DNA of 64,000 bases from an uncultured Candidatus Melainabacteria bacterium (GCA_934700335.1 CAKUXM010000001.1:186001-250000), one strand, 5' to 3'. Positions 35,102-44,322 are shown, counted from the first letter of the stretch. Notes: a model not told the origin generated them from the sequence alone. Numbers and translations: made by a program.

Positions 35102-35680
35102 ATGAAAAAACAAGTTCTCGTCTATTTATTATTCTTTTTTATCGTTGTTTTAACTGTTTGTATCGGAATTTTGATAAAATCAAATCACTTAATTAATTTC
35201 GATAACGAGAAATATATACTTCAATATGCAAAAACAACGAATAATGGTCGTGTTGTGCTTAATGAATACACACGAAAAAATGACCCTATCCAACGTTGGA
35301 AACAACTAATATCTATAAATTACTATCCTTATCAAAAGGACAGCATTGTTGAATTGTCAGATTATTACATTGAAAACTTGCAAAAGACCTATGGAGAAAA
35401 GTTTAAACTTTTATCTGACAATAAAAAAGGGCAAGTCATAATAAAATCATACATTATAGTAAATAGAGATTATACAGAATATAATGCGGTAGGATTTACT
35501 CAATACAAAGATGCCTATTACTATATGCTATTTCAAAAAAAATATGAGTATAGTAACGTAGACGAATTAAAAGAACAATCAATGAAGTTATTGAGAGAAA
35601 ATTCAAAATATACAGGTTTGATTGAACTTAAAGTAAAAAACAACAAACCTGCACCTTTGTTGATGACGTATGAGTATTAA
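35102..35680 (+). CDS. Small membrane-anchored protein of unknown function
   Basis: A protein of 192 residues with one N-terminal hydrophobic segment (about 5-25, VYLLFFFIVVLTVCIGILI) that may be an uncleaved anchor. The rest is soluble and Lys/Tyr-rich (YYPYQKDSIVELSDYYIENL, YKDAYYYMLFQKKYEY), probably mixed alpha/beta on the outer face. No family is recognised. The ribosome-binding site GGAGAGG is strong. Confidence 0.7.
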   Translation: MKKQVLVYLLFFFIVVLTVCIGILIKSNHLINFDNEKYILQYAKTTNNGRVVLNEYTRKNDPIQRWKQLISINYYPYQKDSIVELSDYYIENLQKTYGEKFKLLSDNKKGQVIIKSYIIVNRDYTEYNAVGFTQYKDAYYYMLFQKKYEYSNVDELKEQSMKLLRENSKYTGLIELKVKNNKPAPLLMTYEY

Positions 35681-35708
35681 AATTTGCACTCAATCAAATT
35701 AATTTTTT

Positions 35709-35860
35709 GATATTGACTATTGTATTATATATTTTTGAGACAAAAACTAACCAGTTGGGTATAACACATTTTATTTTGAAATAGTTTAATATAAGTATAT
35801 TAAATCTTTTTCATACTTCCAGCTATTCTTATTTAAGGGGCATTAAGCCTCTTTTTTTTT
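35709..35860 (+). ncRNA. Candidate small RNA: promoter-like boxes followed by a terminator, no ORF
   Basis: TTGATA (35709), a 17-nt spacer and TATTTT lie in gene-free sequence. About 100 nt downstream is a short hairpin (AAGGGGC, 5-nt loop, GCCTCTT) with a run of nine or more T (35835-35860). No coding frame lies between. The hairpin could instead simply end the preceding gene, 155 nt upstream. Confidence 0.3.
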
Positions 35861-35873
35861 TATCTGCGATAGT

Positions 35874-36004
35874 AAAAAGCTTAGGCGAGAATTCTCCATT
35901 GTAATTTAACTTATAAAACAAGACATAATTTTACAATAAGAAGACCCTTTGATTTATTCATCAAAGGGTCTTATCGTTTTATAAAACTGGGATGGAAGGA
36001 CTCG
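35874..36004. repeat. Duplicated tRNA-Gln 3' flank (copy A)
   Basis: This block holds a motif at 35874-35900 (centre GAGAATTCTCCATT), a terminator hairpin, then AACTGGGATGGAAGGACTCG, the T-loop-to-3'-end part of tRNA-Gln. The same three elements in the same order recur at 36089-36180, where they flank the intact tRNA gene. It is an att-like duplication from a past integration or a segmental duplication. Confidence 0.6.
35941..35972. terminator. Terminator beyond the truncated tRNA-Gln copy
   Basis: AAGACCCTTTGAT, 6-nt loop, and the exact complement: a 13-bp perfect stem. Confidence 0.7.
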
Positions 36005-36094
36005 CTTTAGCCGTTGGCGAGTATCACGAGCCTTACGGATAAGGATGCCCTTTAGGGTAGAACCTCTGTTTTTGCGACCGACAAGAGCAAAAAC
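36000..36094. other. Chain of four short hairpins between the two tRNA-Gln 3' ends
   Basis: Successive inverted repeats: ACTCGC/GCGAGT (36000-36022), CCTTA/TAAGG (36031-36044), CCC/GGG (36048-36057) and GTTTTTGC/GCAAAAAC (36068-36094). They have higher GC than the surroundings and no coding frame of their own. It is either a degenerate RNA gene or remnant DNA of a mobile element. I do not recognise it. Confidence 0.4.
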
Positions 36095-36114
36095 TTTGGT
36101 GAGAGTTCTCCATT
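36089..36114. repeat. Copy B of the tRNA-flanking repeat
   Basis: An imperfect direct repeat of 35874-35900 (centre GAGAGTTCTCCATT). Confidence 0.5.
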
Positions 36115-36123
36115 CCTTACATA

Positions 36124-36158
36124 AAAAAAAGAAGCTCCCTTTTGGAAACTTCTTTTTT
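36124..36158 (-). terminator. Terminator of tRNA-Gln
   Basis: On the minus strand GAAG and TCC elements pair around a short loop, followed by TTCTTTTTTTT. It starts 5 nt past the tRNA 3' end. Confidence 0.65.
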
Positions 36159-36162
36159 AAAA

Positions 36163-36235
36163 CTGGGATGGAAGGACTCGAACCTCCGAAATGCCTGGAC
36201 CAAAACCAGGTGCCTTACCACTTGGCGACATCCCA
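36163..36235 (-). tRNA. tRNA-Gln (anticodon TTG)
   Basis: A 73-nt complete cloverleaf: acceptor TGGGATG/CATCCCA with discriminator G, D-arm GCC...GGC, anticodon stem CCTGG/CCAGG with loop TTTTGGT (anticodon TTG), T-arm GGAGG-TTCGAGT-CCTTC. The sequence closely follows bacterial tRNA-Gln (unusual unpaired-type first base T shared with that isoacceptor). CCA is not encoded. Confidence 0.95.
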
Positions 36236-36311
36236 TTGGGTATACTCTTATCTTACCAGTTCAATTTGATTTGTCAATATTTTTAAGAAATTTTTACTTT
36301 TTCTTTTTTAT

Positions 36312-36545
36312 CTATTCATTTACCTTCTTTTCTCTTTCTGGATATCGACATATTCTCGCTGGATCAAAAAATGCAGTCGAATATATCAGCAAATCGTTCT
36401 CTGGTGCGAAATACTGACGCAAAAATTCTCTATTAGTAATCTCCTCGATACAAGTGTAAGAATCAGCGTGATCTTTTAAGTAGCTAGCAAAAATCCGTTG
36501 CTTATGGCTCAACTTGTAATCCTTCAAGTTCTTTATGATGTCCAT
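36312..36545 (-). CDS. Possible small gene or gene remnant, unknown
   Basis: A 77-codon reading frame with a reasonable amino-acid mix (MDIIKNLKDYKLSHKQRIF, TCIEEITNREFLRQYFAPEN) but no ribosome-binding site and richer GC than its neighbours. It lies in the disturbed region beside tRNA-Gln and may be the remnant of a larger transferred gene. Weak support. Confidence 0.3.
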   Translation of the reverse strand: MDIIKNLKDYKLSHKQRIFASYLKDHADSYTCIEEITNREFLRQYFAPENDLLIYSTAFFDPARICRYPEREKKVNE

Positions 36546-36599
36546 ACATGCATGCTAACTCATGTTACGACTGATTTCTAGCCATGTTTTAATAAAAAT

Positions 36600-37715
36600 T
36601 TACATGTTTTTTTCATATTTCTCAACTAATTCAAGCTCTTCCTCTCTTGTAAGTTCAGGATTTTTAAGCTTTTCCGCCAACACATAGTCCAAAATCTTTG
36701 CATATTTTTCACTCGGAGGCAATCCCCTGTTTTTTAAATCATTCCCTGAAATCTCTGGTTTGACCGCAGACAATTTATCCAAATATTCCATTGCCTTACC
36801 ATCTTTTTTAGTAATTTCATACATCAAAAGTGATTCCGTTTCACACTTTTCAAAAGCTTTTACAATCTTATAATCACTGCTCAAATCAATTTCAAGCAAT
36901 TTTTTATAATCATCAACAATTTTCTTTTCTGTTTTTGTAAGCTCAAATTTACTCATATCAAGCAATCCAATATAAACAAGCCAAACATTTTTAACTTGTT
37001 TAAAATATTTATTCACAAGATTTTCGATATCATAATCAGGTAACTCAAAATCTGTCTCCGTCATAAGTTTATACATCTTTTGCTCAACAAATTTTCTAAA
37101 AGCCTTATTAGAATTAAGGTTGAAAGTCGACACAAGTTCGTCTTTCAATCTTTTATAGCACATATCATAATTAACATTTTTCAAATAATCATCTTGCAAT
37201 TGTTTTGTATGTTCATCAAGGTCAAAACCAAACCTAGTAGCGAACTTAAGCCCCCTTATAATTCTTGTCGGGTCATCAACAAAGCTTCCATCGTGCATAA
37301 CACGCAAAATTTTATTATTTATATCGTCTCTTCCTCCAACGTAATCAACTATTTCACCAGTTTTAGTGTTTCTTGCCAGAGCATTTATTGTAAAATCCCT
37401 TCTTATAACATCTTCCTTCAAATCACAGCCAATCTCTTCCACAACAGGCAAATGACCTTTTCTTGGATATGACTCTTTTCTTGTTGATGCGATATCAAAA
37501 GGTTTCTTTTTTTTACCAACTAAAATTCTTACTGTTCCAAAATCTGGATTGGTCTGAACAATTTCGCAATCAGAAATATTTTGGCAAAATTCAATAGCAT
37601 TGCCAACATACGTAATATCAACATCATTACTTGGCATTTTTAGCAAAATATCTCTAACAACGCCACCAACATAATACAAATTATCGTATTTTTCGTACAA
37701 ATCTATGATGTTCAT
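36600..37715 (-). CDS. cca: CCA-adding tRNA nucleotidyltransferase / poly(A) polymerase family
   Basis: A class II enzyme of 371 residues. The nucleotidyltransferase head has YYVGGVVRDILL and the catalytic carboxylates in NDVDITYVG. IRRDFTINALA is the conserved 'RRDFTINA' motif, and DDPTRIIRGLKFATRFGF the 'R-x2-RA-x2-FA' nucleotide-recognition region. The C-terminal helical body is shorter than in large bacterial forms. It completes or repairs the CCA end of tRNAs; the intact tRNA-Gln nearby has no encoded CCA, so such an enzyme is needed. The start codon lies 7 nt after TAGAAT and also has AGGG, so leader length is uncertain. Confidence 0.9.
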   Translation of the reverse strand: MNIIDLYEKYDNLYYVGGVVRDILLKMPSNDVDITYVGNAIEFCQNISDCEIVQTNPDFGTVRILVGKKKKPFDIASTRKESYPRKGHLPVVEEIGCDLKEDVIRRDFTINALARNTKTGEIVDYVGGRDDINNKILRVMHDGSFVDDPTRIIRGLKFATRFGFDLDEHTKQLQDDYLKNVNYDMCYKRLKDELVSTFNLNSNKAFRKFVEQKMYKLMTETDFELPDYDIENLVNKYFKQVKNVWLVYIGLLDMSKFELTKTEKKIVDDYKKLLEIDLSSDYKIVKAFEKCETESLLMYEITKKDGKAMEYLDKLSAVKPEISGNDLKNRGLPPSEKYAKILDYVLAEKLKNPELTREEELELVEKYEKNM

Positions 37716-37768
37716 ATACCCTATTCTAGCGTAAAATAGTAATTAATCAATTAAGATAAGAGGGTATT

Positions 37769-40700
37769 ATGTTACAAGAAGCAACAAAGGCTCTTAATTC
37801 TGCCTTTAACAATAGTTTTATAAAAAAATTAAGCCAATATTTGCACGACTGTGTTCGTGAAGAGGTAAAGAGTTCAACTTTTAGAAACCTAAAAGCAGAC
37901 AAAGCTAACAAATGGATATTTTTAAAAGATGAAGAAACACTTTACACAAAGAATTTAGAGTACTTAAAACTTTCTGCTTACGACTCTAAAATCACTGAAC
38001 TTTTACTACAAAGCTCAAACGAGCAAAAAGACAAATATTTAATTTATGGCTATCTATTTTTAGTGGGAAAATCTTCTAAAAAACGTAGTAATGAGTTTTT
38101 GACACCATTATTATACACACCTTGTCGATTAGAAAAAAATGGTGTTAACATCAATTTATTCTTAACAGAAGAAATGATTTCCCTAAACACAGGTGCAATT
38201 ACAGCATTAATGAAAAAAGCTGACGATGATGACGAAGTTGAACAAGTTTTAAAATTTTTACTTGATGCTGTTCCATCAATGCCAATCACGCAAGAAAAAT
38301 TAGATATCTTTTTAACAACTTTAAAATCAATTATTCCAGATGTTGACGTATCTCTAAACCCAGAATTAATTGAAGATGACAACGTAACAAAGGAAAAAGA
38401 ATTTTATAAAGATAAAGATGTAATTGATGCCGATAATCTTGAAGCTCTTATTGAAGAAGAGGAACACGAAGAAAAAAAACAAGTTAACATTGACAAACTA
38501 TGTCTTACACGTCAATCTGCAATTATTTTAACAAAACGTCCTTCAATCACAGCAGGGGTTTTGCACGAATTAACACAAATTGCAGAACGTCCAAGCGGAA
38601 TTTATCGTGAAACAGCCTTAAACGTAATCAATGAAGAATACCTGCAAAGTAAAGGCAAACAAGTAGAAGTTCCAAAACCAGATGCGTTAGAAGATTTTCT
38701 ACCATTAACTCCTTTATCACTGAGTGATTCACAAGAAGACGTAATCCGTCAAATTGAAATGAACAAGCTAGTATCAGTCTTCGGACCTCCAGGTACTGGT
38801 AAATCACAAACAATCGTCAACCTTGTTGCACACTTGATTGCAGAAGGTAAAACAGTTCTTGTGGCTTCAAAAATGGACAAAGCAGTTGACGTTGTAGCAG
38901 ACAGATTAAACAACCTTGGTGCGCCATTCCTAGCGCTACGTGCGGGTCGTCTTGATTATCAACGTAAATTAAGATTTCAACTTGAAGACCTTGCCTCAGG
39001 CAAGTTTGACCTAAATGAAAACCTTGAAGACATTATCTTTAGTGATGTTGATGATATCAAAAAACTTTTGACCGATATAAAAGAGCTTGAAGACAATTGT
39101 GAAAAAATTATAAATTATGAAAACGAATGGCAAAAAGCTGACGAAGAACGTAAAAATCGTGAAAAACTTCTTGGCGACAGAATTTATATTGACAAAGTTT
39201 TAAAAAAACAAGAGGTTGAAGATCTAAATTCTTCAATAAAAATAATTGAAAACAATTACGATAAGAGCGGATTTTTTGTAAATCTTCAAAACTATTCTGC
39301 AAAAGAAAAAATTAAAAAAGTTTTAGAAATAAAAGATTTTGAGCCAACACAAGAAAACACCGCACGTCTAAAAGACGAACTTTCTTACGCAAAAATAGAA
39401 CGTCGTCTAAAACTTTATGAAACAGAAATTCAAAAAATAGGAAACCTTCATCTATTGATAGATGAAATTCACAACCTAAAAGCAAAACAACATAACCTTG
39501 TTGTAAACGTACTAAAATCAATAAGAGTTGACTCTTTAAAAGGTTTAAGAACAGACAGTCAAAAACGTGGACGACTTTTAACACACGCAAAATCACTTGT
39601 TTCAAGACAACAAAACTTACAAAACAGACTTCTTGAAACAGAAGATTTTAGACCACTTTTAGAAGCCTTCCCTTGCTGGTGCGTAACAACTTACGCCGTA
39701 TCAAGTTCCTTACCTATGAAACCAGGACTGTTTGATGTCGCAATCATAGACGAAGCTTCTCAATGCGACATTGCAAGTTGTTTCCCAATTCTATTCCGAG
39801 CTAAAAAAGCCGTAATTGTAGGCGATGACAAACAATTACCACATTTATCTTTTCTTGAAAAAGCAAAAGAACAATCTTTCTTGAGTCAATACGGAATTCC
39901 AGACAGATATCAACTAATGTGGAAATATCGTGCAAATTCCATGTTTGACATTGCAAATTACTACTGCATGAATCCAGTATTATTAGATGAACATTTCAGA
40001 AGTTTACCACCAATCATAAACTTCTCAAACAAAGAATTTTACGGCAACAGAATAAAAGTGATGCACCAAAATTCTGACAAAGAAAAAGTGTTAGAAATAA
40101 TTCAAGTTCCAGACGGCAAAATGGATCCTGATGCTAATGTAACTAAAAATACGCCAGAAATTGAAGCAGTAGTAAGAAAAGTTCACGAGTTAATCCTAGA
40201 AGATGAACGCAAAAACCCAGAAAAACCGATTACAATAGGTATCATCTCTCCATTTAGAGCTCAAGTTGATCAACTTAAAATCTCTGTAAGAAAAGTTATT
40301 TCTGAACGTATGATGGAAAAACACCAAGTTGAAATCGGTACAGCACACGCATTTCAAGGTGATGAAAGAGACATTATCCTTATGTCTTGGGCTTTTGCAA
40401 ACGACAGCCACCCTCAAAGTTTGACTTTCTTACAAAAACCAAACTTATTCAACGTTGCAATTACACGTGCTAAATACAAAGTAATAAACTTTGTATCAAA
40501 AGATATTGGTGAACTACCAGAAGGTCTGTTCCGTAGCTACCTTGAATACATTAGAGAATACGATGACCATTTTAATGCAGTTATGAACAACGAAATTGAT
40601 GAAAACTTCTACAAAAACTCTTTTGAAAAAGAAGTTGCAGAAAAACTTAGAGAATTAGGTTACACAGTAAAAGCCGGTGCAAAAGTTGCAGGATTAACAG

Positions 40701-40888
40701 CTGATTTGCTCGTAGGTAACAATCTAATCATTGAAATCGATGGTGTAGAAGATAACAAAAAATCTCATACTTCAAATATGAAAAAACAATCAATACTTGA
40801 ACGCTCTGGATTTAAGGTAGAAAGAATAACTTACCGTGAATGGCAATATTCACCAAATGCTTGTATTGAAAGAATATTTTTAAAATAA
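37769..40888 (+). CDS. Large SF1 helicase fused to C-terminal PD-(D/E)xK nuclease
   Basis: A protein of 1039 residues. The helicase core shows Walker A FGPPGTGKSQTIVN (about 337), DEASQCD as Walker B (about 657), GDDKQLPHLSF (about 685), FRSLPPIINFSN, TAHAFQGDERDIILMSW (about 861) and FNVAITRAKYKV (about 895): an AAA_11/AAA_12, Dna2/Upf1-like SF1 helicase. The last 90 residues form a restriction-endonuclease-like fold: SFEKEVAEKLRELGY, then GLTADLLVGNNLIIEIDG with the D and E-x-D of the active site, related to DUF559/MTES_1575/Vsr domains. The N-terminal 330 residues are not recognised. Proteins of this build occur both in DNA repair and in phage defence. It stands alone with its own terminator. 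Confidence 0.85.
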   Translation: MLQEATKALNSAFNNSFIKKLSQYLHDCVREEVKSSTFRNLKADKANKWIFLKDEETLYTKNLEYLKLSAYDSKITELLLQSSNEQKDKYLIYGYLFLVGKSSKKRSNEFLTPLLYTPCRLEKNGVNINLFLTEEMISLNTGAITALMKKADDDDEVEQVLKFLLDAVPSMPITQEKLDIFLTTLKSIIPDVDVSLNPELIEDDNVTKEKEFYKDKDVIDADNLEALIEEEEHEEKKQVNIDKLCLTRQSAIILTKRPSITAGVLHELTQIAERPSGIYRETALNVINEEYLQSKGKQVEVPKPDALEDFLPLTPLSLSDSQEDVIRQIEMNKLVSVFGPPGTGKSQTIVNLVAHLIAEGKTVLVASKMDKAVDVVADRLNNLGAPFLALRAGRLDYQRKLRFQLEDLASGKFDLNENLEDIIFSDVDDIKKLLTDIKELEDNCEKIINYENEWQKADEERKNREKLLGDRIYIDKVLKKQEVEDLNSSIKIIENNYDKSGFFVNLQNYSAKEKIKKVLEIKDFEPTQENTARLKDELSYAKIERRLKLYETEIQKIGNLHLLIDEIHNLKAKQHNLVVNVLKSIRVDSLKGLRTDSQKRGRLLTHAKSLVSRQQNLQNRLLETEDFRPLLEAFPCWCVTTYAVSSSLPMKPGLFDVAIIDEASQCDIASCFPILFRAKKAVIVGDDKQLPHLSFLEKAKEQSFLSQYGIPDRYQLMWKYRANSMFDIANYYCMNPVLLDEHFRSLPPIINFSNKEFYGNRIKVMHQNSDKEKVLEIIQVPDGKMDPDANVTKNTPEIEAVVRKVHELILEDERKNPEKPITIGIISPFRAQVDQLKISVRKVISERMMEKHQVEIGTAHAFQGDERDIILMSWAFANDSHPQSLTFLQKPNLFNVAITRAKYKVINFVSKDIGELPEGLFRSYLEYIREYDDHFNAVMNNEIDENFYKNSFEKEVAEKLRELGYTVKAGAKVAGLTADLLVGNNLIIEIDGVEDNKKSHTSNMKKQSILERSGFKVERITYREWQYSPNACIERIFLK

Positions 40889-40908
40889 ATACAGTAAGCT
40901 AAAAGTAG

Positions 40909-40939
40909 AGTGGCGTTTTGCAAAGCAAAACGCCACTCA
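40909..40939. terminator. Palindromic bidirectional terminator
   Basis: GAGTGGCGTTTTGC, loop AAA, and the exact complement, between the convergent helicase and fabF genes. Confidence 0.75.
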
Positions 40940-40961
40940 TAATTATTTAAAATATTCCAAA

Positions 40962-42221
40962 TTATTCAGCATATTTTTTGAAAACAAGTGAAGCATCATG
41001 TCCTCCAAAACCAAATGAGTTTGACATTGTGTATGTCAAATCAGCATTTACTGGTTTGTTTGGAATGTAGTTCAAGTTAGCAACTTCTGGATCTTGATTT
41101 TCAAGATTAATTGTAGCTGGAACTAAATTATCATTCATTGCTTCTACACAAACGATAGCTTCAACCGCACCAGCCGCACCTAAAAGGTGTCCGTGCATAC
41201 TTTTTGTTGAGCTTACTTTTAAGTCAGGATTTTTGTCTAAATCACCAAATACATTTGCAATTGCTAATGATTCACCAATATCACCTACGTGAGTACTTGT
41301 ACCGTGAGCATTAATGTAATCGATGTCATTAGTTGTGATACCCGCATCTTTAACTGCGAATTCCATAGCTTTTGCAGCAGCAGAACCTGTAGGGTCCGGA
41401 GCAACCATATCGTAAGCATCACAAGTTTGACCATAGCCAACAATTTCTGCATAAATTTTAGCGCCACGAGCTTTTGCGTGTTCTAATTCTTCTAAAACTA
41501 AAACCCCAGCACCTTCACTCATTACGAAACCGTCTCTATCAATATCGTAAGGTCGTGAAGCTTTTGTAGGCTCGTCATTACGTTTAGATAATGTTCTTGC
41601 AGAAGAAAATCCGCCAACACCTAAATTACATACAACAGATTCAGTACCACCCGCTAACATTGCATCTGCTTCACCGTATTGAATTGTTCTGAAAGCATCA
41701 CCAATAGAGTGCGTACCTGATGCACAAGCTGAAACAATAGCTTTATTTATTCCCTTTAATCCAAATTTAATAGCAATTTTGCCTGCAGCCATATTTGCTA
41801 TCATTGCAGGGATTGTAAATGGCGAACATTTTGTGTAACCAAGTTTCAACATTTTTTCATGGTTAACTTCAATTGTTCTAAAACCACCTGCGGCAGAAGA
41901 TACTAAACAACCAATTCTATATGGGTCTTCTTTTGACATATCAAGACCAGAATCGTTAAAAGCTTCATCACTTGCAACAAGCGCAAATTTAATAAAGTTA
42001 TCAAGTCTTTTAGCTTCTTTAGCGTCCATATATTGAGATTCATCATATTTTGGTACAGAACCAAAAATATGTGTTGTTTGAGAATTCAAATCTAATTCTG
42101 AACCATCGTTTAATGTAATACAGCTTTCGCAGTTTTTAATACCGTTCCAAAACTTTTCTACACCGATACCATAGCCAGTAATAGCACCCATGCCTGTAAT
42201 TACAACTCTTTTTTTATCCAT
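40962..42221 (-). CDS. fabF: 3-oxoacyl-ACP synthase II
   Basis: A condensing enzyme of 419 residues. The Cys-His-His triad is visible: SACASGTHSIG (Cys near 166), NAHGTSTHVGD and SMHGHLLGAAGAVE. It extends acyl-ACP by condensation with malonyl-ACP in fatty-acid synthesis. It is the last gene of the yceD-rpmF-plsX-fabD-fabG-acpP-fabF cluster and is separated from acpP by a hairpin that may attenuate its expression relative to acpP. Confidence 0.95.
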   Translation of the reverse strand: MDKKRVVITGMGAITGYGIGVEKFWNGIKNCESCITLNDGSELDLNSQTTHIFGSVPKYDESQYMDAKEAKRLDNFIKFALVASDEAFNDSGLDMSKEDPYRIGCLVSSAAGGFRTIEVNHEKMLKLGYTKCSPFTIPAMIANMAAGKIAIKFGLKGINKAIVSACASGTHSIGDAFRTIQYGEADAMLAGGTESVVCNLGVGGFSSARTLSKRNDEPTKASRPYDIDRDGFVMSEGAGVLVLEELEHAKARGAKIYAEIVGYGQTCDAYDMVAPDPTGSAAAKAMEFAVKDAGITTNDIDYINAHGTSTHVGDIGESLAIANVFGDLDKNPDLKVSSTKSMHGHLLGAAGAVEAIVCVEAMNDNLVPATINLENQDPEVANLNYIPNKPVNADLTYTMSNSFGFGGHDASLVFKKYAE

Positions 42222-42241
42222 AATTCTTTCCTCATAATTAA

Positions 42242-42293
42242 AAAGAGGTCAATAATAACAACATTACTTCTAACGTTATATATTAACCTCTTT
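42242..42293 (-). terminator. Terminator or attenuator between acpP and fabF
   Basis: AAAGAGGT pairs with ACCTCTTT at the base and AATAATAAC with GTTATATATT above. On the minus strand a T-run follows. Termination here would give acpP more mRNA than fabF. Confidence 0.6.
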
Positions 42294-42322
42294 CATAATA
42301 CTAATTAATAACTATTCCTCAA

Positions 42323-42553
42323 TTAAGAGTGAGCTTCAATATAGTTTACAGCATCTTGAACTGTTTGAATTTTTTCAGCTTCTTCATCAGGAATTTCGCA
42401 ACCGAATTCTTCTTCAAAAGCCATAACTAATTCAACTGTATCTAATGAATCAGCACCTAAATCACCTGTGAAGCTAGCTTCTGGTGTTACTAAGCTTTCA
42501 TCTACGCTTAATTGATCTACTACTACTTTTTTTACTTTTTCTAATGTACTCAT
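42323..42553 (-). CDS. acpP: Acyl carrier protein
   Basis: Typical acidic ACP of 76 residues with the phosphopantetheine attachment serine in DLGADSLDTVELVMAFEEEF (Ser near 36). It carries the growing acyl chain between the Fab enzymes. Confidence 0.96.
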   Translation of the reverse strand: MSTLEKVKKVVVDQLSVDESLVTPEASFTGDLGADSLDTVELVMAFEEEFGCEIPDEEAEKIQTVQDAVNYIEAHS

Positions 42554-42647
42554 TTTTTTTCCTCTTTTTGTAATTTATATACCTTACTTTTAAATTATAC
42601 TATCTAAATTTTATTTGGCAAATCTGTTTAATATATTGTAAAAATTC

Positions 42648-43373
42648 TTAAACAGTTAAACCACCATCAACTTGAATAACTTGTCCTGTAATGTATGTAC
42701 CTTCTTCACATAAGAATTTTACTGTTTTAGCAATATCTTCTGGTTGACCGAGACGTTTTAGCGGAATATGTTCAGCGATAGCTTCACTATCCAAACCTTT
42801 TGTCATGTCAGTTGCAATAAATCCAGGTGCAATTGCGTTAACTCTGATATTTCTTGATGCTAATTCCTTTGCCAAAGATTTTGTAAACCCAATAATACCA
42901 GCTTTTGCTGCTGCATAATTTGCTTGACCTGCATTACCATAAACACCAACAATACTTGCCATGTTAACAATAACACCTTGACGTTGTTTCATCATAACTT
43001 TTACAATTGGCTGTGTTACATTATATGCTCCTGTTAAGTTTGTGTTGATTACAGCGTCCCAATTGTCTTTGTTCATACGCATAAACAATCCGTCTCTTGT
43101 GATACCGGCATTGTTTACTAAAACATCAATTCTACCATGCTTTTCAATGATTTCAGAAACAGCTTTTGCAGATTCTTCGTTATTTGAAATATCAAATTTT
43201 ACAGCTTCTGCCTCTACTCCTAATGCTTTTAATTCATCTACTGTTGCATTTGCAGCATCTACGTTACCTGCATAATTGATAACTACATCATATTTTGCTT
43301 TTGCTAATTCAAGTGCAATTGCCTTACCAATACCTCTTGAACCGCCTGTTACTAATGCTAATTTTTCGCTCAT
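42648..43373 (-). CDS. fabG: 3-oxoacyl-ACP reductase
   Basis: A short-chain dehydrogenase of 241 residues: NADP-binding TGGSRGIGKAIA at the start, NNAG at about 86, catalytic Ser in NMASIVG, Tyr-x3-Lys in ANYAAAKAG, and the end YITGQVIQVDGG. It reduces 3-oxoacyl-ACP. Its ATG overlaps the fabD stop by one base (TAATG), so the two are translated together. Confidence 0.95.
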   Translation of the reverse strand: MSEKLALVTGGSRGIGKAIALELAKAKYDVVINYAGNVDAANATVDELKALGVEAEAVKFDISNNEESAKAVSEIIEKHGRIDVLVNNAGITRDGLFMRMNKDNWDAVINTNLTGAYNVTQPIVKVMMKQRQGVIVNMASIVGVYGNAGQANYAAAKAGIIGFTKSLAKELASRNIRVNAIAPGFIATDMTKGLDSEAIAEHIPLKRLGQPEDIAKTVKFLCEEGTYITGQVIQVDGGLTV

Positions 43374-44302
43374 TATATTACCTCTTTTAATTTTTCTGCA
43401 ACTTCTTCACAAGTCGCTTTGTCATAAACATTGTATGTAATTATATCAGAACTAATTTTTTTGTTCAAACCACTTAAAACTTTTCCATTACCCAATTCAA
43501 CAAAGATTTCAACACCATTTTCAATCATTTTTTGAATTGTTTGTGTCCAAAATACAGAAGAACAAATTTGTTTGCTCATTTTTGGTTTAAAGTTTTCTGT
43601 TGTAATTTCTGCATCAACATTTGTAATCACAGGAATTTGAGCGTTTTTGATATCCATGTCTTGGATAAATTCGGCAAATTTTTCACTTGCATTTTTCATC
43701 AACATTGAATGAAAAGCGCCTGAAACTGCCAACGGAATTACTCTTTTTACACCCAATTCTTGAAGATGTTCGCATGCTTTTTTAACAGCTTCAACTTCAC
43801 CTGTGATAACCACTTGAACTGGTGAATTGTAATTTGCAACATCAACATAACCATCTTTATTAGCTTTTTCTAAAGCTTCTTTAATTTGTTCATCTGTTGC
43901 ATTTAAAACCGCAGCCATAGAACCTGCCGGAGCATCACTCATTAAATCAGCTCTCTTTTGAATAAGAGTTAAGGAATGCTCTAAATCAACAACGCCGGCT
44001 GTGTAATAAGCAGCGTATTCTCCTAAACTATGACCTGCCACGTATGCAGGAGTTACATCAACTAATGATTTTAACGCTTCTAAACACGCAATTGATGTTG
44101 TTAAAATAGCTGGCTGAGTATTCACTGTTTGTTTTAAAACTTCTTCATCACCTTCAAAACAAATATGTTTTATATCTTTTCCTAAAACTTCATTAGCTTT
44201 ATCAAAAACATGTTTTGAAGCTTCAAAGTTTTCATATAAGTCTTTTCCCATGCCCACAGCTTGTGAACCTTGTCCTGGAAAGATAAATGCAACTTTTTTC
44301 AT
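43373..44302 (-). CDS. fabD: Malonyl-CoA:ACP transacylase
   Basis: A protein of 309 residues. FPGQGSQAVGMGKDL at the start, the active-site serine in AGHSLGEYAAYY, and the catalytic His in AVSGAFHSMLM are standard. It loads malonyl groups on ACP. In many bacteria fabH lies between plsX and fabD; here a terminator-like hairpin takes that place. Confidence 0.95.
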   Translation of the reverse strand: MKKVAFIFPGQGSQAVGMGKDLYENFEASKHVFDKANEVLGKDIKHICFEGDEEVLKQTVNTQPAILTTSIACLEALKSLVDVTPAYVAGHSLGEYAAYYTAGVVDLEHSLTLIQKRADLMSDAPAGSMAAVLNATDEQIKEALEKANKDGYVDVANYNSPVQVVITGEVEAVKKACEHLQELGVKRVIPLAVSGAFHSMLMKNASEKFAEFIQDMDIKNAQIPVITNVDAEITTENFKPKMSKQICSSVFWTQTIQKMIENGVEIFVELGNGKVLSGLNKKISSDIITYNVYDKATCEEVAEKLKEVI

Positions 44303-44322
44303 ATTTAACCTCTTTTCCCATA

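Noticed and set aside
36045..36269. Open reading frame of 74 codons across the tRNA-Gln region
   Set aside because: Its translation is the antisense of the tRNA gene (the familiar 'GMEGLEPPK' artefact); not a gene.
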